Source of the DNA: an uncultured Clostridia bacterium
GTDB lineage: Bacteria; Bacillota; Clostridia; Christensenellales; Borkfalkiaceae
Reading direction: 5' to 3'
Length of the DNA stretch: 64,000 bases
NCBI GenBank assembly: GCA_934271255.1
Contig: CAKQQS010000004.1
Span: 89,611-153,610 of the forward strand
The translations under genes and the position numbers were made by a program. The notes below the pieces were generated by a model. The model saw only the letters and a program-made list of their open reading frames with translations, did no database searches and was not told where the DNA came from. Below, one piece after another: positions 52,496-61,910 of the stretch (its first letter is position 1; the number at the start of each line of letters is the position of its first letter).

Positions 52496-52885
52496 ATGGC
52501 TTGGGAAGTTGTAAAAATTGACAGCAGTAGACAAGGTAAAAACACTGCGTACGTAAGTGTTGGTTTTGGGCGGTTAGCGTTGAGTTCGGCAGCGTGTGAT
52601 TTGATTAAAGATTTTAACGAATATAAGTATGCGCAATTGCTAAAAGATAGAAAAGAAGGTAAATTGCTTATCGGAATCAAATTATATAAAGAGTTTGAAG
52701 CGAATACAATAAAGATAGGAAAAAGAAAATTTAAAGGAACAGTTATAGAAAAAAGTTTGCTTATTGATAATAAGCGTATTATCGAAGATCTTTTTGGTAT
52801 ACAAGGTGCACAAAACAAGTCTACGCGTTATCCAATTATTTTAGACGAGAATGATAAGACGTTACTAATTATTCATGGGAATTAA
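52496..52885 (+). CDS. uncharacterised 129-aa protein in the AT-rich island
   Basis: I do not recognise a family. It starts MAWEVVKIDSSRQGKNTAYV and contains ALSSAACDLIKDF, a Lys-rich middle and PIILDENDKTLLIIHG. It has no signal or membrane helix. AAAGGAG precedes the ATG. Codon use is more AT-rich than the surrounding genes (many ATA, TTA, AAA), like its neighbour at 53022, which points to a foreign origin. It converges on the ATPase gene across a shared terminator. Confidence 0.65.
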   Translation: MAWEVVKIDSSRQGKNTAYVSVGFGRLALSSAACDLIKDFNEYKYAQLLKDRKEGKLLIGIKLYKEFEANTIKIGKRKFKGTVIEKSLLIDNKRIIEDLFGIQGAQNKSTRYPIILDENDKTLLIIHGN

Positions 52886-52926
52886 TTTGATAGAAAAAAA
52901 GAGGGAAATATTACTAAAATGTATTT

Positions 52927-52976
52927 AATTGCTCGTGCAAAAGTGGTAAAAACTATCTTTGCACGAGCAATTTTGT
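52927..52976. terminator. shared bidirectional terminator inside the island
   Basis: AATTGCTCGTGCAAA and its exact complement flank a 16-nt loop, followed by TTTTG. Confidence 0.8.
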
Positions 52977-53021
52977 TATAATTTGAAAATGTTAACATAT
53001 TACTCAAAATTAAGATAACGA

Positions 53022-54275
53022 TTAAAAGTTTAAAGTTTTTTCGGGGGATAACAAGAAATCTTGTAAAGAAATCATCAAAATGCCATTTTCGGTGTATCCG
53101 CTTAAAATAGGTTGGTTAACTATGATTATTTTTCTAAATGCGTCGTTGATTGACAGCAACGATGCTTGTTCTTGTTCCAGTTTTTCTTTATCGGGAATGT
53201 TGTAAGCGGACTGAATATAATATCGCCTGTTTCCTAAATTGACAACGAAATCGACTTCTAGTTTTTTTCTTAAAGAACCGCCGTTTTCTTTGTTTACGCT
53301 TTCGACAACGCCTACGTCGACCGAGTATCCACGCAAACGTAATTCATTATATATAATGTTTTCCATTATGTGGTTATATTCTTGTTGTCTGAAAGAAAGG
53401 CGAGCGTTTCTTAATCCCATATCAACAAAATAATATTTTGTAGGGGTGTTGATATATTTTTTACCTTTTATATCGTATCTAACCGCTTTTTCTATCAAAA
53501 AAGCATCTTGTAAATAATTTATATAAGCAGAAACAGTGTTTGCTGACAATTTGATTTTTTTGACGCTCTCGAATGTGTTTGACAATTTTAACGGATTTGT
53601 TAACGAGCCGATGCTTGATGCTAAAATGTCGGTAAGTTCTCCGATTTCGGCATTGCCCCGTAAATTGTTTCTGTTTATTATATCCGCAAGATATGTTGTG
53701 TCGAAAAGACTCGTTAAATATTTTGCTTTATCTTCCTGAGTTTTCATAGATAAACAAAGAGGCAATCCGCCGTAATTGCAATACATCGTCCACGCTTTGT
53801 CAAAAGTTCCGCCGTATACGGAATAAAATTCAGAAAAACAAAGAGGGTATACACGAATTTCATCTCCACGACCGCGAAACTCTGTGATGATATCGCTTGA
53901 TAAGAACTTGGAATTACTTCCAGTAATATAGATATCGGTGTTAGGAATATGAGTAAAACCATTGATTACGCTTTCAAAATCGGCGACTAATTGTATTTCA
54001 TCAAGTAAAATATAATAATCGTCGCCGTCTGTTATTTTGTTTTTGACAAAAGAATACAACTCTTCGGGCCTTTGAAGACTTTTATTTCCGTAATCGTCTA
54101 ATGCAAGAAAGATAATATGATCGCCCTGAACGTTGCAAGCCGATAAATGGTCTTTAAAAAGTTTTGACAACAAATACGATTTTCCGCACCGCCTTACGCC
54201 AGTAATGATTTTAACCATACCGTTTTTTTTATGTTGGATTAGTTTGTTTAAATAAAAATCTCTTTTGATTTCCAT
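53022..54275 (-). CDS. AAA-family ATPase with DUF4143 domain
   Basis: Protein of 417 aa. The P-loop GVRRCGKS is at residues 26-33, the Walker B YYILLDEIQLV near 92-102, and a TGSNSKFLSS sensor region near 140. The C-terminal half is DUF4143, with YINYLQDAFLIEKAVRYDIKGKKYI and a nuclease-like end VDFVVNLGNRRYYIQSAYN (D...Q-x-S). This AAA_14-DUF4143 family is abundant and often mobile in anaerobes; some are linked to toxin-antitoxin-like or defence roles, not proven. AT-rich codon use. It lies inside the direct-repeat island. GAGG precedes the ATG. Confidence 0.88.
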   Translation of the reverse strand: MEIKRDFYLNKLIQHKKNGMVKIITGVRRCGKSYLLSKLFKDHLSACNVQGDHIIFLALDDYGNKSLQRPEELYSFVKNKITDGDDYYILLDEIQLVADFESVINGFTHIPNTDIYITGSNSKFLSSDIITEFRGRGDEIRVYPLCFSEFYSVYGGTFDKAWTMYCNYGGLPLCLSMKTQEDKAKYLTSLFDTTYLADIINRNNLRGNAEIGELTDILASSIGSLTNPLKLSNTFESVKKIKLSANTVSAYINYLQDAFLIEKAVRYDIKGKKYINTPTKYYFVDMGLRNARLSFRQQEYNHIMENIIYNELRLRGYSVDVGVVESVNKENGGSLRKKLEVDFVVNLGNRRYYIQSAYNIPDKEKLEQEQASLLSINDAFRKIIIVNQPILSGYTENGILMISLQDFLLSPEKTLNF

Positions 54276-54344
54276 GATTTAATAACCTCGAAGACAACTT
54301 TTTATTGAATATATTATAACATTAAACTTACCACAAGTCAATTT

Positions 54345-54497
54345 GTCTGTTGAGAATAATTGTAGAAAGTTACGGTTTTTCTCAACGGGAACGCGGTTTT
54401 CTGTAAAAAACAAGGTATTTATAGAACAAAAATACTTCAAGGCAAGGGATTTAACCTTGCCTTGAAGTTTTGTGGGGATATAGAATCGTTAAAGTTT
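54345..54497. repeat. 153-bp direct repeat, right copy
   Basis: Partner of 52097-52249. Its hairpin (about 54436-54471) may also terminate the sigma/anti-sigma operon that arrives from the right. Confidence 0.88.
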
Positions 54498-54610
54498 TTG
54501 TTTAGACGGGCTTAATCTGCAAAAACCTTAACGGGTTTACCGTTCTGCCGCTGCGTTTGTTGCGTAAATCATAGTCCGACCGTTGGTTTCGATTGTTCAA
54601 CTTGTTTGAG

Positions 54611-56770
54611 TTAAGCGACGGATTCGAGCCCTAACGATTTCAATAAATCTTTCGCTCTGTAAAGAACGGCTCCGCTCGTCGCGTCGATGCGGTAAGTCCA
54701 CTGCGTCGTTCCGTCGTTGAACACGAACAGAAAGTACGGGGTTTTAATACCGCCGTCGACTAATTCTTCCACGGTAAATACGATTTTTGCCGAGTCGTCA
54801 AGCGCGACGTCTTTCAAAACGATTTCTCTTGCTTTTTCGATATAGATATATTTACGGTTGTAAATTATTTCGCCCGTTTTAGCGTCGATTTTGTAACTGT
54901 ATTGATGGTTTTTCGTATAAAACTCCAACACCCAGCACGGACGACCTTGGTTGCGACTTAACAGTTCCGTTGTGAAAACGGGTACGACGGATTCGGGAAG
55001 ATTAGCGTCGTTAAGCGCGATTTCTTTCGCCTTGCTTAAAGGAATCAGCATGCTTGTCTTGTCGCGGTAAATAACGCTTCCGTTCGTCGCGTCAACGCGA
55101 TAAGTCCACTGCGTCGCTCCGTCGTTGAACTCGAACAAAAAGTACGGGGTTTTAATACCGCCGTCGACCAACTCTTCTACGGTGAAAACGACTCTGACCG
55201 CATCGTTAAGTCCTGCGTCGTTAAGGGCGATTTCCCTTGCTCTTTCGATATAAAGGAAACGACGGTTATAAATTATTTCGCCCGTTTTAGCGTCGATTTT
55301 GTAACTGTATTGATACTTTTCCGTGTAGAACTCCAATACCCAGCACGGACGACCTTGGTTGCGATTGAGTTCTTCTTTGGTGAAAATCGCTTCGTCGGGT
55401 TCGGTAATTTCCGCGTCTTTAAGGGCGATTTCTTTCGCTTTGCTTAAAGGAACGAACAAGTCGGTTTTGCTTTTTTCAAGCACTATGCCGAGAGTCGCGT
55501 CGATACGGTACGCCCATTCCGTTACGTCGTTGTTGAAAACCAGATAGAAGTACGGGGTTTTGATGCCGCCGCCGACGTATTCTTCCGTCGTGAACGTTAT
55601 TTTATCGAAATCTTCGTAAACTCCCGCGTCTTTCGCCGCGATGATTTTCGCTTTCATTACGTCGATGTGATAATCGAAGAATATTATTTCGCCCGTTTTG
55701 GCGTCGATTTTGTAATGGTATTGATAGTCTTTCGTATAGAACTCCAAAATCCAGCACGGACGACCTTGATTGCGGCTGAGTTCTTCTTTGGTAAACACGA
55801 CTTTTTCTTCGCCGGCGTCGCCGATACCCGCGTCTTTCAGGGCTATCGTTTTCGCTTCTTCCAAAGATATGAACAACGCAAGTTCGATTTTTTCGATTAC
55901 GTCGCCGTTTACCGCGTTTATGCTGTAAGTCCATTGAGTGCGCTTGTCATTGAAAACAAGACGATAGTAGGGGTATTTGATTCCGTCGTCGACGAGCCTT
56001 GCTTCGGTAAACTCTACTCTGTTCGGGCAACCCGAATCGTTAAGAGCGATTGCTTTCGCTTTAAGAATACCTATATACGTCGTGTCGACCACTACGGAGT
56101 CGACGTCTTTTTGCAACCCGACAAGTTCGTCGAGCGGGAGTTTTACCAGCGCGTCGACGGTTAAATCGCTGTTCTCCGCGGCTTCGCCTACGAGTTGCGC
56201 CTTGCCTTGCGATATGCCGTATTTTTTCGCGATAGCGACCGTTTCGGCGTCGTTAGTTTCAATTGCGTACACTACGGTGTGTACCGTTTTCGCAACTTCG
56301 AGCGCGGAGCGTACGTCTTTGGATATCGCCGTTTTAAGTTTTCCGTTTCCGCTCAACTTTTTATCGAAAGAAACGAGAACCGTGTCGTTCTTTTCCATAT
56401 AACCGACCGCCTTGTATGCCGCAAGCGTAAGAGATACGGCGGTTTTAAGGCTTTGCCCTTTTAAAGAAACTTCTTCGAGCGCGCCCCGAGCGTCGTCGTT
56501 TAAAAACCGAACGGACCTGACGTTGCCGTTTTTGGTAACGGTGTATTCTATGCCGGGATTGATTTCCATCGTAACTCTTCCCGCTACCGTGTTGCCTACG
56601 ACGATAGGGGCAGACACGCCCACGCACAACGCCAAAGCAAGACACGTCGCGAACGCCGCTATCCACCTGACTTTTACTTTTTTACGTTTAACCCCGAGTT
56701 CGGGTTTTGCTCCGACGATCAATTTGTCGTCAATCTGACCGATTGCGTTGAGTAATTTTTCTTTTTTCAT
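54611..56770 (-). CDS. RsgI-like anti-sigma factor with seven extracellular PepSY repeats
   Basis: Membrane protein of 719 aa. A short cytosolic N-terminus (1-35) would hold the sigma factor. The helix is residues 36-58. An RsgI-type domain follows (VTMEINPGIEYTVTKNGNVRSVRF), about 63-200. Seven PepSY-like repeats then fill about 235-715, each starting like (A)KxIALxDAG and ending like YxIDAxTGxII. Repeats alternate between two kinds, one with GRPCWVLEFYT and one with GGIKTPYFLFxFND. PepSY domains often inhibit peptidases or bind surface ligands. The ATG overlaps the stop of the sigma gene by 4 bp. Confidence 0.82.
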   Translation of the reverse strand: MKKEKLLNAIGQIDDKLIVGAKPELGVKRKKVKVRWIAAFATCLALALCVGVSAPIVVGNTVAGRVTMEINPGIEYTVTKNGNVRSVRFLNDDARGALEEVSLKGQSLKTAVSLTLAAYKAVGYMEKNDTVLVSFDKKLSGNGKLKTAISKDVRSALEVAKTVHTVVYAIETNDAETVAIAKKYGISQGKAQLVGEAAENSDLTVDALVKLPLDELVGLQKDVDSVVVDTTYIGILKAKAIALNDSGCPNRVEFTEARLVDDGIKYPYYRLVFNDKRTQWTYSINAVNGDVIEKIELALFISLEEAKTIALKDAGIGDAGEEKVVFTKEELSRNQGRPCWILEFYTKDYQYHYKIDAKTGEIIFFDYHIDVMKAKIIAAKDAGVYEDFDKITFTTEEYVGGGIKTPYFYLVFNNDVTEWAYRIDATLGIVLEKSKTDLFVPLSKAKEIALKDAEITEPDEAIFTKEELNRNQGRPCWVLEFYTEKYQYSYKIDAKTGEIIYNRRFLYIERAREIALNDAGLNDAVRVVFTVEELVDGGIKTPYFLFEFNDGATQWTYRVDATNGSVIYRDKTSMLIPLSKAKEIALNDANLPESVVPVFTTELLSRNQGRPCWVLEFYTKNHQYSYKIDAKTGEIIYNRKYIYIEKAREIVLKDVALDDSAKIVFTVEELVDGGIKTPYFLFVFNDGTTQWTYRIDATSGAVLYRAKDLLKSLGLESVA

Positions 56771-57327
56771 AGACTGATTTCCTCCTTTTCGAGAGTTTTT
56801 CTAAGTTCGTTGCGCATACGGAAGAGTATCGCTTTGATTTTGCTTTCGCTTGCTCCGTACATATCGGCAATATCTTTAACGGGGTACAGATACCAGTACC
56901 TTAACACGAAAATATTGCGTTTGTTTTTCGCTTGGGCGCGTAAAAACTTGTTTATTACGGTCGCCAACAACTCTTCTTCTACGGCTTGTTCGATGCCTTT
57001 AACGTCGGGGATACAGTTTTCCAACTCGGACAAAGCGATTTCCACTTGTCCGCCGCCCCGCTTTTCGGCGTGGTCGCGCTTGTAACGGTTCAACGCGAGA
57101 TTGCGTGTGATTTTTCCCAGAAACCCCGTCAAAATATTCGGCTTTTTAGGGGGAATACTGTTCCACGCTCCCAAATACGTATCGTTGACGCATTCTTCCG
57201 CGTCCAAACGATTATATAAAATATTGTAAGCGATAGCGTGGCAGTAATTTCCGTACTTTTCCGCCGTAACGTAAATTGCGCGTTCGTTTCTCGTCCAAAA
57301 CAAAGCGATGATTTCCTGATCGTTCAT
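56767..57327 (-). CDS. ECF-type RNA polymerase sigma factor
   Basis: Sigma factor of 186 aa. The ATG at 57327 follows AAAGGAG; the frame is open eight codons upstream. Region 2 reads YCHAIAYNILYNRLDAEECVNDTYLGAW. Region 4 reads RNIFVLRYWYLYPVKDIADMYGASESKIKAILFRMRNELRKTL, a standard HTH. There is no SnoaL or other extension. The overlap with the RsgI-like gene shows a sigma/anti-sigma pair. A candidate self-recognised promoter (GCAACGAAC followed by GTCTG) lies at about 57370-57396. Confidence 0.88.
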   Translation of the reverse strand: MNDQEIIALFWTRNERAIYVTAEKYGNYCHAIAYNILYNRLDAEECVNDTYLGAWNSIPPKKPNILTGFLGKITRNLALNRYKRDHAEKRGGGQVEIALSELENCIPDVKGIEQAVEEELLATVINKFLRAQAKNKRNIFVLRYWYLYPVKDIADMYGASESKIKAILFRMRNELRKTLEKEEISL

Positions 57328-57369
57328 ACCGTTTCTCCTTTTTTTGCGCAACGTCCTTTCACTTATACA

Positions 57370-57396
57370 GACAACAAAATCGCCCGTTCGTTGCGT
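57370..57396 (-). promoter_or_regulatory. candidate ECF promoter of the sigma/anti-sigma operon
   Basis: On the minus strand GCAACGAAC is followed 13 bp later by GTCTG, an ECF-like arrangement. There is no good TTGACA box. GCAACG also recurs inverted as CGTTGC near 57350. Confidence 0.35.
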
Positions 57397-57649
57397 AAAA
57401 ATATAAAAAATCTTAAAAAAGTTAAAAGTTTTTTCTTAAACGGGCCGTTTTTGTGTTTTTGCCGAAAGTTTGCGGTTGAAAAGACTAAACGGCTTATAAA
57501 ACGCTTAACCCGTAACCCGATTTTATTATACCATACCGAGAAAAGGTTTTCAATACCGAATTATCGCCCCCATAAACAACCGCTGCCGACAAAGTAAAGG
57601 GCGGGCGGATGCGTAAGACAATCAAAAGAGAAAGAAACGGAAAAGGGCA

Positions 57650-57691
57650 AAGAAAAACCCCCGTTCGGCTTGAATAAGCCTTGCGGGGGCA
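57650..57691 (-). terminator. terminator of the ABC transporter operon
   Basis: Minus strand: CCCCCGCAAGGCTT pairs with AAGCCGAACGGGGG around ATTC, followed by TTTTTCTTT. Confidence 0.88.
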
Positions 57692-57706
57692 AAAAAGGGA
57701 GTAGGT

Positions 57707-58162
57707 TTAAGCTTTGATTAAACTTTTAATGTATCTTCTCTCTTTAAGGGATATTTTACGGTCGACGGTTACTACGCATAAGCAAAGACAGACGACGTCT
57801 TCTTTGATTTCTTCATCGACGCAACTTAAAATCGTCATAAGTTGTTGCGTGTATTTTTTAACAGCCTTTTTGCCTTCGACGTTTTTTCTGAACGCTTCTT
57901 TAACGCTTGCGAAATCGAAGTTTTCGCCGAACAATTTAACGAGAGCGGGGTATATTAAAAGGTATTCCTGTTCGTCGATGACGCCGTCGGCGGTTACCGA
58001 GCCGACTATATACGCGGCGAGAGTTTTTATCGGATCCACGCCGTCCAAATCGAGCGTTTTAAGTTTGGAAAACACTTTTGCGGATTTTCCCGCGATGAGC
58101 AGTCCCCGTTCTACGACGGACAGTTTTTCGTATTCATTGCACAATTTTAAAAATTCAAACAT
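57707..58162 (-). CDS. TerB-like helical protein, last gene of the ABC operon
   Basis: Protein of 151 aa. Two helical halves carry IVGSVTADGVIDEQEYLLIYPAL and LCVVTVDRKISLKERRYIKSLI. Acidic loops of the form ADGxIDExE are the TerB (tellurite resistance-like) fold, which may bind metal. AAGGAG precedes the ATG. It starts 12 bp after the permease stop, so it belongs to the operon, but its link to transport is unknown. Confidence 0.7.
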   Translation of the reverse strand: MFEFLKLCNEYEKLSVVERGLLIAGKSAKVFSKLKTLDLDGVDPIKTLAAYIVGSVTADGVIDEQEYLLIYPALVKLFGENFDFASVKEAFRKNVEGKKAVKKYTQQLMTILSCVDEEIKEDVVCLCLCVVTVDRKISLKERRYIKSLIKA

Positions 58163-58174
58163 GATTTTTTCTCC

Positions 58175-59989
58175 TTATAACGGTAAATCTTTTTTAATAA
58201 ATATTCTTGAACCTAGAATGTATCCCGCGATACCCAGAACGAGTAATATAACGAACTTCCATACGAACGCGAGCGTGCCGTCCATAATCGAAATTATATC
58301 GAACAGGGAAATAATCGTCGTGAAGTTGAAGAAGTTGAGCGCGTCGAGTCTTACGACGGACGGAATAACGTTGCTGCCGAACAAACCGAGCATAGCCGCT
58401 ACGAGCGCGAATATACTGAGTCCGCCGCCGAGAGCCATAGACTTTTTGCTTCTGTCGAACAAACAGGAAGTGAAGAAACAGAATCCCGACAAAGCGACGA
58501 GAACAAGGAACGCGCCTACGTTCATCAAAATGAGTTTGCCGTAAGTCAACTGTACGTCTTTAAATACGATAGCCAGACAAACGCAACCCGTAACGGTTGT
58601 CAGCAAGAACATTACGAACAGCGAACTGAGAAGGTAAAGCGCCTGAGTGAACGCAACCGTCTGTCTTTTGGTCGAAGTCGAGAGTACGTACGCCATCGAG
58701 CCGGAATCGACTTGTCCCGCTATAAGGTTGTTGGAAGCCATTATCATAAAGATGATGGGGAGTAACAGTCCCGCGAGTTTATAGAAGATCGAACCGACAA
58801 TAAGGGTATATAAATCCATTTTGCCTATTTCCTGCAACGCGTCGGAAACTTCTTGCGGTAAAGATTCGAGCAAACTGTCCGAAACGTCTTCGATTATTTC
58901 GTCGTGCGCTTTTTTAAGAGCCGCCTGATATTCTTCTTCGGTAGCGTAAACGCCGTTCGCTTTGTTTTTGTTGATTCTTTCCGTTTCGTAATCGAGTCTG
59001 TTGCGGTACGTTATGATAGTCGTTTCCGCGGAATGTTTAATGTTTTCGTAAGTGTATCCGAAAGTGTTGTACTTTTCGGGAGAAACGCCGAACGCCGCGA
59101 GATTGTCTAAAATCAACTGTACGTTTCCTTCGTCCGTCATATTGCCCGAAAGGAATATGCCGACGTTCTTTTCCGTTCTGTCGCAAACGTAATTTTCTCT
59201 CTCCGCGCTTTTTATATACGTCGCTACGTCGCCCGCGCTTATGTGGTAAAGAATACTCGCAACGTCGTAAGCGTCGGGTACCGTTTCGTTAAAGTCGGTG
59301 TAGTATTTGTCGAACGCGTTGTTCGGGTTAAGCACTACCATAGCGGTTGCGAGTATTTCCAACGCTTGGTTAGAGTCCGGCGTGTATTCGGGGTTAATTG
59401 AAGAGGCTCTTTCGTTCATCGCGGTTTTGAGTTCTCCTACCGATACCGTGTACGCGCAGGTTACCGCGGTCATATTGACTCCGTTTTCGTTAAGTTTGGT
59501 GGGGTCTTTCGCCATCCATTCCGCGAGTTGAGAGGGGTCGGTCGGCATGGCGTCAACCCAGTCCTGATACGTTTTCGCGTAAAGTTTTTCGCCGTCCGTT
59601 TCGGGTACGGGCATTGCGGCTTTCCACGCGGCGAGTTTTTGGTTGTAAACCTCTTCGCTGTCCGAGCCTTGTTCGGGTTTAGCGGCGAGCCAACCCGTAA
59701 AATATGCGTGATAGGTAAGGGTTTTGGTCGTGTTTTTCGCAAAACTTTCGTCAAACGTATGGAGTCCGTACGTTGCGTGTGAATAATAACTTACCGCTCT
59801 TTTTTCTATCTGAGCGTCTATTTCCTGCCGAATGATAGTGTCTTGAATAGCGTCTTTCGTTCTGCCTATCGAGCCGTTTCCGCTGATAAGCATGACGCAC
59901 GCAAGCATAAAGCATACCGCGAACGTGATGATCGCCCACATCATGCCGTTTGCTTTGCACGATTGTTTAAATAGCGCTTTACTGAACAT
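58175..59989 (-). CDS. ABC transporter permease with a large extracytoplasmic domain
   Basis: Protein of 604 aa; the ATG at 59989 follows AAAGGAG, and an earlier in-frame start adds 17 residues without a site. One helix near residues 15-35 is followed by about 330 residues outside the membrane. Then five or six helices lie between about 390 and 600 (including PIIFMIMASNNLIAGQVDSGSMAYVLS, typical of ABC-2 permeases). The DSGSMAY segment is common in natA/ABC-2 exporters. It overlaps the stop of the second ATPase by 11 bp. Substrate unknown; such exporters carry peptides, drugs or lipids. Confidence 0.85.
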   Translation of the reverse strand: MFSKALFKQSCKANGMMWAIITFAVCFMLACVMLISGNGSIGRTKDAIQDTIIRQEIDAQIEKRAVSYYSHATYGLHTFDESFAKNTTKTLTYHAYFTGWLAAKPEQGSDSEEVYNQKLAAWKAAMPVPETDGEKLYAKTYQDWVDAMPTDPSQLAEWMAKDPTKLNENGVNMTAVTCAYTVSVGELKTAMNERASSINPEYTPDSNQALEILATAMVVLNPNNAFDKYYTDFNETVPDAYDVASILYHISAGDVATYIKSAERENYVCDRTEKNVGIFLSGNMTDEGNVQLILDNLAAFGVSPEKYNTFGYTYENIKHSAETTIITYRNRLDYETERINKNKANGVYATEEEYQAALKKAHDEIIEDVSDSLLESLPQEVSDALQEIGKMDLYTLIVGSIFYKLAGLLLPIIFMIMASNNLIAGQVDSGSMAYVLSTSTKRQTVAFTQALYLLSSLFVMFLLTTVTGCVCLAIVFKDVQLTYGKLILMNVGAFLVLVALSGFCFFTSCLFDRSKKSMALGGGLSIFALVAAMLGLFGSNVIPSVVRLDALNFFNFTTIISLFDIISIMDGTLAFVWKFVILLVLGIAGYILGSRIFIKKDLPL

Positions 59990-60893
59990 CTTTTCTACTC
60001 TCCTTTTTTTCAAATAATATATTTTTAAAATGTTTTTCAAGGGTGTACGGTATTTCCGAAATAAACTTTACGTCGTAGTCTTCCAAAGTTTTCAGATACT
60101 CTACGGCTTTCGCGCTGTCTACTCTTACCGTTACTTGGTTGTATTGTTCCTGATACCGTATAATATTATAAGGTTTGGTTATAAACTTTTCGTAGTCTTC
60201 GCGAGTTTTAAACTCCGTTTTAAAATCTTTGACGGGGCGGTGTCTTATGTCGTTCATATCGCATACGTCGATTATATGTCCGTCGTTGATAAGCGCGACT
60301 TTATCGCAAGTCGATTCTAGTTCGTCGAAACTATGACTGCTCATAAATATCGTCTTGCCTTTTTTGTGTTCTTCTTTGATAATGTCAAGGAAAGTCGCTC
60401 TCATCAACGGGTCGAGTCCCGTCGTCGGCTCGTCGAGAATAAGTATGGGGGAATCGTTCATCAACGCGGCGACCAACGCCGTTTTTTGTTTCATACCTTT
60501 ACTCATTCGTTTAAGGTTTGCCCTTGGGTCGAGTTGAAGTCTGTCGATAAGTTCGTTTGCGTAGTCCATGTTTTTAAGTCCCAAAAACTCCGCCTGACTT
60601 TTCAAAAACGCTATACCCGTCGGGAGATCGGGGAACGCTATTTCGCCCGGAACGTATCCTATGTTTTTTGCTATTTCGCTGGCGTGTTGCCACGAGTTAA
60701 GCCCGTTGACTTTAGCCTCGCCCGAAGTCGGTTCCAAAAACCCGAGAACGTTTCGTATCGTAGTCGTTTTACCGCTTCCGTTCGTCCCTACGTAACCCAT
60801 CATTTCGCCTTGTTCTATTTTTAGGTCAAGGTCGAATATTCCTTTTTCGTTTCCGTAATCTTTCGTAAGTTTGTTTAATTCGATAACGCTCAT
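59979..60893 (-). CDS. ABC transporter ATP-binding protein (second)
   Basis: ATPase of 304 aa. Walker A is GTNGSGKTT (36-44), the signature reads RMSKGMKQK and Walker B ILILDEPTTGLDP. The C-terminal 80 residues (FKTEFKTREDYEKFITKPYN and onward) form the extra domain common in ABC-2 ATPases. The signature MSKGMKQ departs from LSGGQ but is usual for this group. Its ATG overlaps the stop of the first ATPase gene by 4 bp. Confidence 0.92.
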   Translation of the reverse strand: MSVIELNKLTKDYGNEKGIFDLDLKIEQGEMMGYVGTNGSGKTTTIRNVLGFLEPTSGEAKVNGLNSWQHASEIAKNIGYVPGEIAFPDLPTGIAFLKSQAEFLGLKNMDYANELIDRLQLDPRANLKRMSKGMKQKTALVAALMNDSPILILDEPTTGLDPLMRATFLDIIKEEHKKGKTIFMSSHSFDELESTCDKVALINDGHIIDVCDMNDIRHRPVKDFKTEFKTREDYEKFITKPYNIIRYQEQYNQVTVRVDSAKAVEYLKTLEDYDVKFISEIPYTLEKHFKNILFEKKESRKDVQ

Positions 60894-61822
60894 TTCAACG
60901 CTCCTTTGAAGTCTTTGTCTTCTTTGTAGAACTTCATAAAATAGTCTTCAAGAGATTCGTTCCTGTTACTGAACTCAACCGCGTCCGAATCGGACAAAAT
61001 GGCGATAAGTTTGTTAAGGTCGGCGTCTTCGATTGAAAGATAAACGCTCGTCTTATTGTTTTTGATAACCATTAACGACGGTAAAACCCGCGCTTCTTTT
61101 ACGAACGATTCCCTGCCTTTTTCCGTCGCAAACTCTACGCCGTAAAACTTTCTCGACGCGTGTTTCAAATCGTTCGCGACGAATTCGGAAACGATTTTGC
61201 CGTCTTTGATTATCGCTATTCTGTCGCAAGTGGAGTCTATTTCCGAGAAAATGTGGCTTGACAAAAGTATTGTTTTTCCGCGCGCTTTTTCTTCGTGAAT
61301 AAATCGTATAAACACTTCTTGCATAACGGGGTCGAGTCCGCTCGTCGGCTCGTCGAGTACGAGAACTTCGGGGTCGGACATCGTCGCGACGACTATCGCG
61401 AGTTTACGCTTGACGCCTAAACTCATACGTTTGGTTTCGCCTTTCAAAGTTACGTCGTCGAGTTCAAACAAGTCTATCATTTGTTTTAGTCGCTCTTCGT
61501 TGTGTATCTTTTGAAGGTCTTGCATCATGTGAATGAAATCCCAGCCCGTAAGTCCCGCGGGCAACGCAATTTCACCGGGAACGTATCCTACGCGGTTAAG
61601 GACTTCGTAGTACTTATTAAAGGTAACGTTGCCGAACAGTTTCGTTTCGCCGCCGTCGGGTTTGGAAAAACCCATAAGATGCCTTATCGTGGTGGACTTT
61701 CCCGCGCCGTTCGGTCCTAAAAAGCCGAACACTTCGCCTTTGTCGACGTAAAAACTTACGTCGAACACTCCACGCCCGAAGCCGTAATCTTTCGTAAGAT
61801 TATTTACTTCAATAATATGCAT
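60890..61822 (-). CDS. ABC transporter ATP-binding protein (first)
   Basis: ATPase of 310 aa; the ATG at 61822 follows AAGGAG, while a longer frame adds 28 unlikely residues. Walker A is GPNGAGKST, the signature MSLGVKRK and Walker B VLVLDEPTSGLDP. It differs from the second ATPase, so the transporter may use a heterodimer, or each may serve different subunits. First gene of the four-gene operon and divergent from tetR, with the operator region between them. Confidence 0.92.
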   Translation of the reverse strand: MHIIEVNNLTKDYGFGRGVFDVSFYVDKGEVFGFLGPNGAGKSTTIRHLMGFSKPDGGETKLFGNVTFNKYYEVLNRVGYVPGEIALPAGLTGWDFIHMMQDLQKIHNEERLKQMIDLFELDDVTLKGETKRMSLGVKRKLAIVVATMSDPEVLVLDEPTSGLDPVMQEVFIRFIHEEKARGKTILLSSHIFSEIDSTCDRIAIIKDGKIVSEFVANDLKHASRKFYGVEFATEKGRESFVKEARVLPSLMVIKNNKTSVYLSIEDADLNKLIAILSDSDAVEFSNRNESLEDYFMKFYKEDKDFKGALK

Positions 61823-61855
61823 GCTCTCTACTCCTTTTTTTGTATTGTTTTTGTA

Positions 61856-61884
61856 TTGACAAATATATAATAATATAGTAGAAT
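61856..61884 (+). promoter_or_regulatory. tetR promoter
   Basis: TTGACA (61856-61861), 17 bp, TAGAAT (61879-61884). A minus-strand promoter for the ABC operon overlaps this region (TATATT-like -10). Confidence 0.65.
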
Positions 61885-61910
61885 GTAAAATGAAAATACA
61901 AAACAATAAT

